Below, in pieces: positions 62,605 to 64,000 of a stretch of DNA of 64,000 nt. Under the pieces are notes generated by a model. The model saw only the letters and a list, made by a program, of their open reading frames with translations, made no database searches and was not told the origin of the DNA. The translations under genes were made by a program, and so were the position numbers. Each line of letters starts with the position of its first letter. Position 1 is the first letter of the stretch. This stretch comes from Pseudomonas sp. B6002 (GTDB lineage: Bacteria > Pseudomonadota > Gammaproteobacteria > Pseudomonadales > Pseudomonadaceae), in contig NZ_JACAOY010000017.1 of NCBI RefSeq assembly GCF_013385985.1, positions 62,160 through 126,159 of the forward strand, in the 5' to 3' direction.

Positions 62605-63462
62605 CTAGCGGGTGGCGGCCTCGATGTTGTTCACCATGTGCTTGAGGCGTGGGCCGATGTCGTCTTCGAGTTTCTCCCGCGAGAGGTGGAAACTCGGTCC
62701 GCCACAGTTGAACGCCAGCAAGCCGTGTTGTGCGTGTCGCAGCGGTACGGCGATGGCGTTGACATCGCGGTGCCACTCACCGATCGACATGCAATAGCCG
62801 AAGTCGGTGTAGTCCCGGAAGGCGCGTTCCAGCCCCTTGCGGATGGTTGGCCACTCCTCCAGATGACGCTGGCGGATGTGGTCGAGAATGAACTCCCGCT
62901 CGTTTTCCGGCATCGCTGCCAGGCAGGCGCGGCCTGCTGAACTCAAGTGCAACGGCAACCGCGTACCGACCTGGCGGCGCATGGTCATGTTCGCTTCGCC
63001 CTGGACCACGTCCAGGTACACCGCATCGAGGCGGTCCCGGGTGGCCATCGCGACGGCGGCCTGGGCGTACTTGGCCATGGTCTCCATCAACGGGTGGGCC
63101 ACGGCCCGTACCGACAGGTTCGACAACATGGCGTAACCGAAGGCCATCACGCCCACGTCCAGCTGATACCGACCCGACTGCGGCATTTGCTTGAGGTAAC
63201 CCAAGCGCATCAGGGTGTGGGTCATCCGCGTGATCGTCGGCTTTGGCAGCCCGGTCTTGCGCGCCAGTTCCTGGTTGCCCAGCACACTCTCGCTCGGCGT
63301 GAAGCAGCGCAGCAGTTCCAGGCCGCGCGCCAGGGCGGTGACGAACTGGCGGTCCTTGTCTTCCTCCTCATCGCTGTTCATGGGGTCAATCAGCACATGC
63401 TCGAAGGCGGTGTTGCCTGCAGGCACTTCGGTGCTGTCCGCATCCAGGTTTCGACGGCGCAT
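62605..63462 (-). CDS. IclR-family transcriptional regulator
   Basis: 285 residues. An acidic N-terminal extension (about 40 residues) precedes a winged helix (LGNQELARKTGLPKPTITRM) and an IclR effector domain (AVAMATRDRLDAVYLD, GRACLAAM, AVPLRHAQHGLLAFN). It is divergent from the enoyl-CoA hydratase gene; two TTTCGC-ATA-GCGAAA-type palindromes lie between. The start at 63462 is chosen over 63474 because GAGGC is 6-7 nt upstream of it. Confidence 0.88.
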   Translation of the reverse strand: MRRRNLDADSTEVPAGNTAFEHVLIDPMNSDEEEDKDRQFVTALARGLELLRCFTPSESVLGNQELARKTGLPKPTITRMTHTLMRLGYLKQMPQSGRYQLDVGVMAFGYAMLSNLSVRAVAHPLMETMAKYAQAAVAMATRDRLDAVYLDVVQGEANMTMRRQVGTRLPLHLSSAGRACLAAMPENEREFILDHIRQRHLEEWPTIRKGLERAFRDYTDFGYCMSIGEWHRDVNAIAVPLRHAQHGLLAFNCGGPSFHLSREKLEDDIGPRLKHMVNNIEAATR

Positions 63463-63505
63463 GGTAAGCCTCATTTTTTTATAAAATCAACAAAACAAAA
63501 TAGTA

Positions 63506-63520
63506 TTCCGCACAGCGAAA
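63506..63520. promoter_or_regulatory. Candidate IclR operator 1
   Basis: TTCCGC-ACA-GCGAAA, a near-perfect 6-3-6 repeat 44 nt upstream of the iclR start. It matches the second site (63666) over 21 bp with two mismatches, and the sequence type matches known IclR-family sites. Confidence 0.55.
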
Positions 63521-63665
63521 CTAAGCAAATTTTTAAAGTGCGGCTCCAGTGACTGATAAAAACCTTAAAAACAAAGGCTTATAGGCCATTTACAAATGCG
63601 TTCGAGTTTTTACGTTTACACCCGCAGAGCCGATACCTATGATTATCGCTAAATACGGAATGTTA

Positions 63666-63680
63666 TTTCGCATAGCGAAA
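63666..63680. promoter_or_regulatory. Candidate IclR operator 2
   Basis: TTTCGC-ATA-GCGAAA, a perfect 6-3-6 palindrome 44 nt upstream of the enoyl-CoA hydratase start, a repeat of the site at 63506. Confidence 0.6.
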
Positions 63681-63724
63681 CTAATAGCGGTCCAACTAAC
63701 AAGAACGTTGCAGCAGGAGTGAAT

Positions 63725-64000
63725 GTGACCAGCGCAAACCCATCCGTGGTGACCCTCGACGTCCAGGATAACGGCGTGGCCGTGGTGCGTATCCACCGCC
63801 CCGACGTGAAGAACGCCCTCAATGCCCAGGTGCGCGAAGCACTGGCCGAGCACTTTCGTGACTTGGCCAAGCGCCGCGATGTGCGTGCCATCGTGCTCAC
63901 CGGTGGCGAGCAATTCTTCGTCGCTGGCGCGGACATCAAGGAGTTCGCCAATGCAGGCGCAATCGATATGTACCGCCGCCACACCGAGTACCTGTGGGAA
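63725..64000 (+). CDS. Enoyl-CoA hydratase/isomerase family protein, 3' end outside window
   Basis: 92 codons visible. The crotonase fold begins VTLDVQDNGVAVVRIHRPD and shows NALNAQV and the oxyanion/CoA stretch FVAGADIKEF. The start is GTG at 63725, with CAGCAGGAG upstream; the ATG at 63723 is followed at once by TGA. Together with the acyl-CoA dehydrogenase it gives two beta-oxidation-type steps controlled by the IclR protein. Whether it is a simple hydratase or a fused multifunctional enzyme cannot be told from this part. Confidence 0.88.
   Translation, partial: MTSANPSVVTLDVQDNGVAVVRIHRPDVKNALNAQVREALAEHFRDLAKRRDVRAIVLTGGEQFFVAGADIKEFANAGAIDMYRRHTEYLWE

Noticed and set aside
1-64000. CRISPR arrays, tRNA or rRNA genes, insertion sequences, prophage
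   Set aside because: No regularly spaced repeats, cloverleaf-like segments, transposase or phage genes were seen; repeats present are REP-type only. A covariance-model scan would be needed to exclude small RNAs.

Overview
The window reads as a chromosomal segment of a Pseudomonas, most likely of the P. fluorescens group. The evidence is the gene content and order (prmB-aroC-MFS, bolA-trhO-dsbA-ABC-rbdA, the N-acetylglutaminylglutamine amide osmoprotectant genes, DUF3509, a second CsrA/RsmA-type gene), GC-rich coding sequence, and REP-type inverted repeats built on a GTGGGAGC..GGCTTGCC..GCGAT core. Genes are dense on both strands. I found no rRNA, tRNA, CRISPR array, insertion sequence or prophage.

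1-7.9 kb: the 3' part of a very large dermonecrotic-toxin-like protein, then a purine permease/LysE pair, a MarR regulator divergent from a PLP aminotransferase, and a glutathione S-transferase. 7.9-11.4 kb: an unusual two-gene triterpene operon, a squalene-hopene-cyclase-like enzyme followed 3 nt later by a single-chain fusion of type I isopentenyl-diphosphate isomerase and squalene/phytoene synthase. 11.5-15.4 kb: a LysR regulator divergent from a CitMHS-type transporter and a split AtuA-like pair.

15.5-24.4 kb: a conserved housekeeping block (glutaredoxin, folE, Smr protein, isochorismatase-fold protein, prmB, aroC, MFS). It ends in an acireductone dioxygenase homologue whose N-terminal metal ligands are all substituted. 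24.5-33.2 kb: small regulators (orphan LuxR-type HTH, RsmA/CsrA paralogue), an acyl-CoA synthetase, an ankyrin protein, an LtaS-like sulfatase and small membrane proteins. 33.3-38.1 kb: the osmoprotectant operon asnO - NAGGN synthetase - M42 peptidase.

38.4-43.3 kb: a 1608-residue protein with a dermonecrotic-toxin-type N-terminus, leucine-rich repeats and a C-terminal NEL E3 ubiquitin ligase domain with its CxD cysteine. It shares a hydrophobic/beta module with the toxin at the left edge, while the two C-termini differ, so they look like one delivery scaffold with two cargoes. 43.3-50.8 kb: mnmC, polyphosphate:AMP phosphotransferase, thiolase, an EamA exporter and fumC. 50.9-58.8 kb: DUF2059, bolA, trhO, a DsbA-like protein, an ABC exporter, an RbdA-like PAS-GGDEF-EAL protein and a heme-oxygenase-fold protein. 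58.8-64 kb: a diguanylate cyclase and an IclR-controlled catabolic cluster (aromatic-acid-type MFS, acyl-CoA dehydrogenase, divergent enoyl-CoA hydratase) with two near-identical operator-like palindromes in the divergent promoter.

The most promising loci for something undescribed are the IDI-squalene synthase fusion with its divergent cyclase, and the pair of giant modular toxins.
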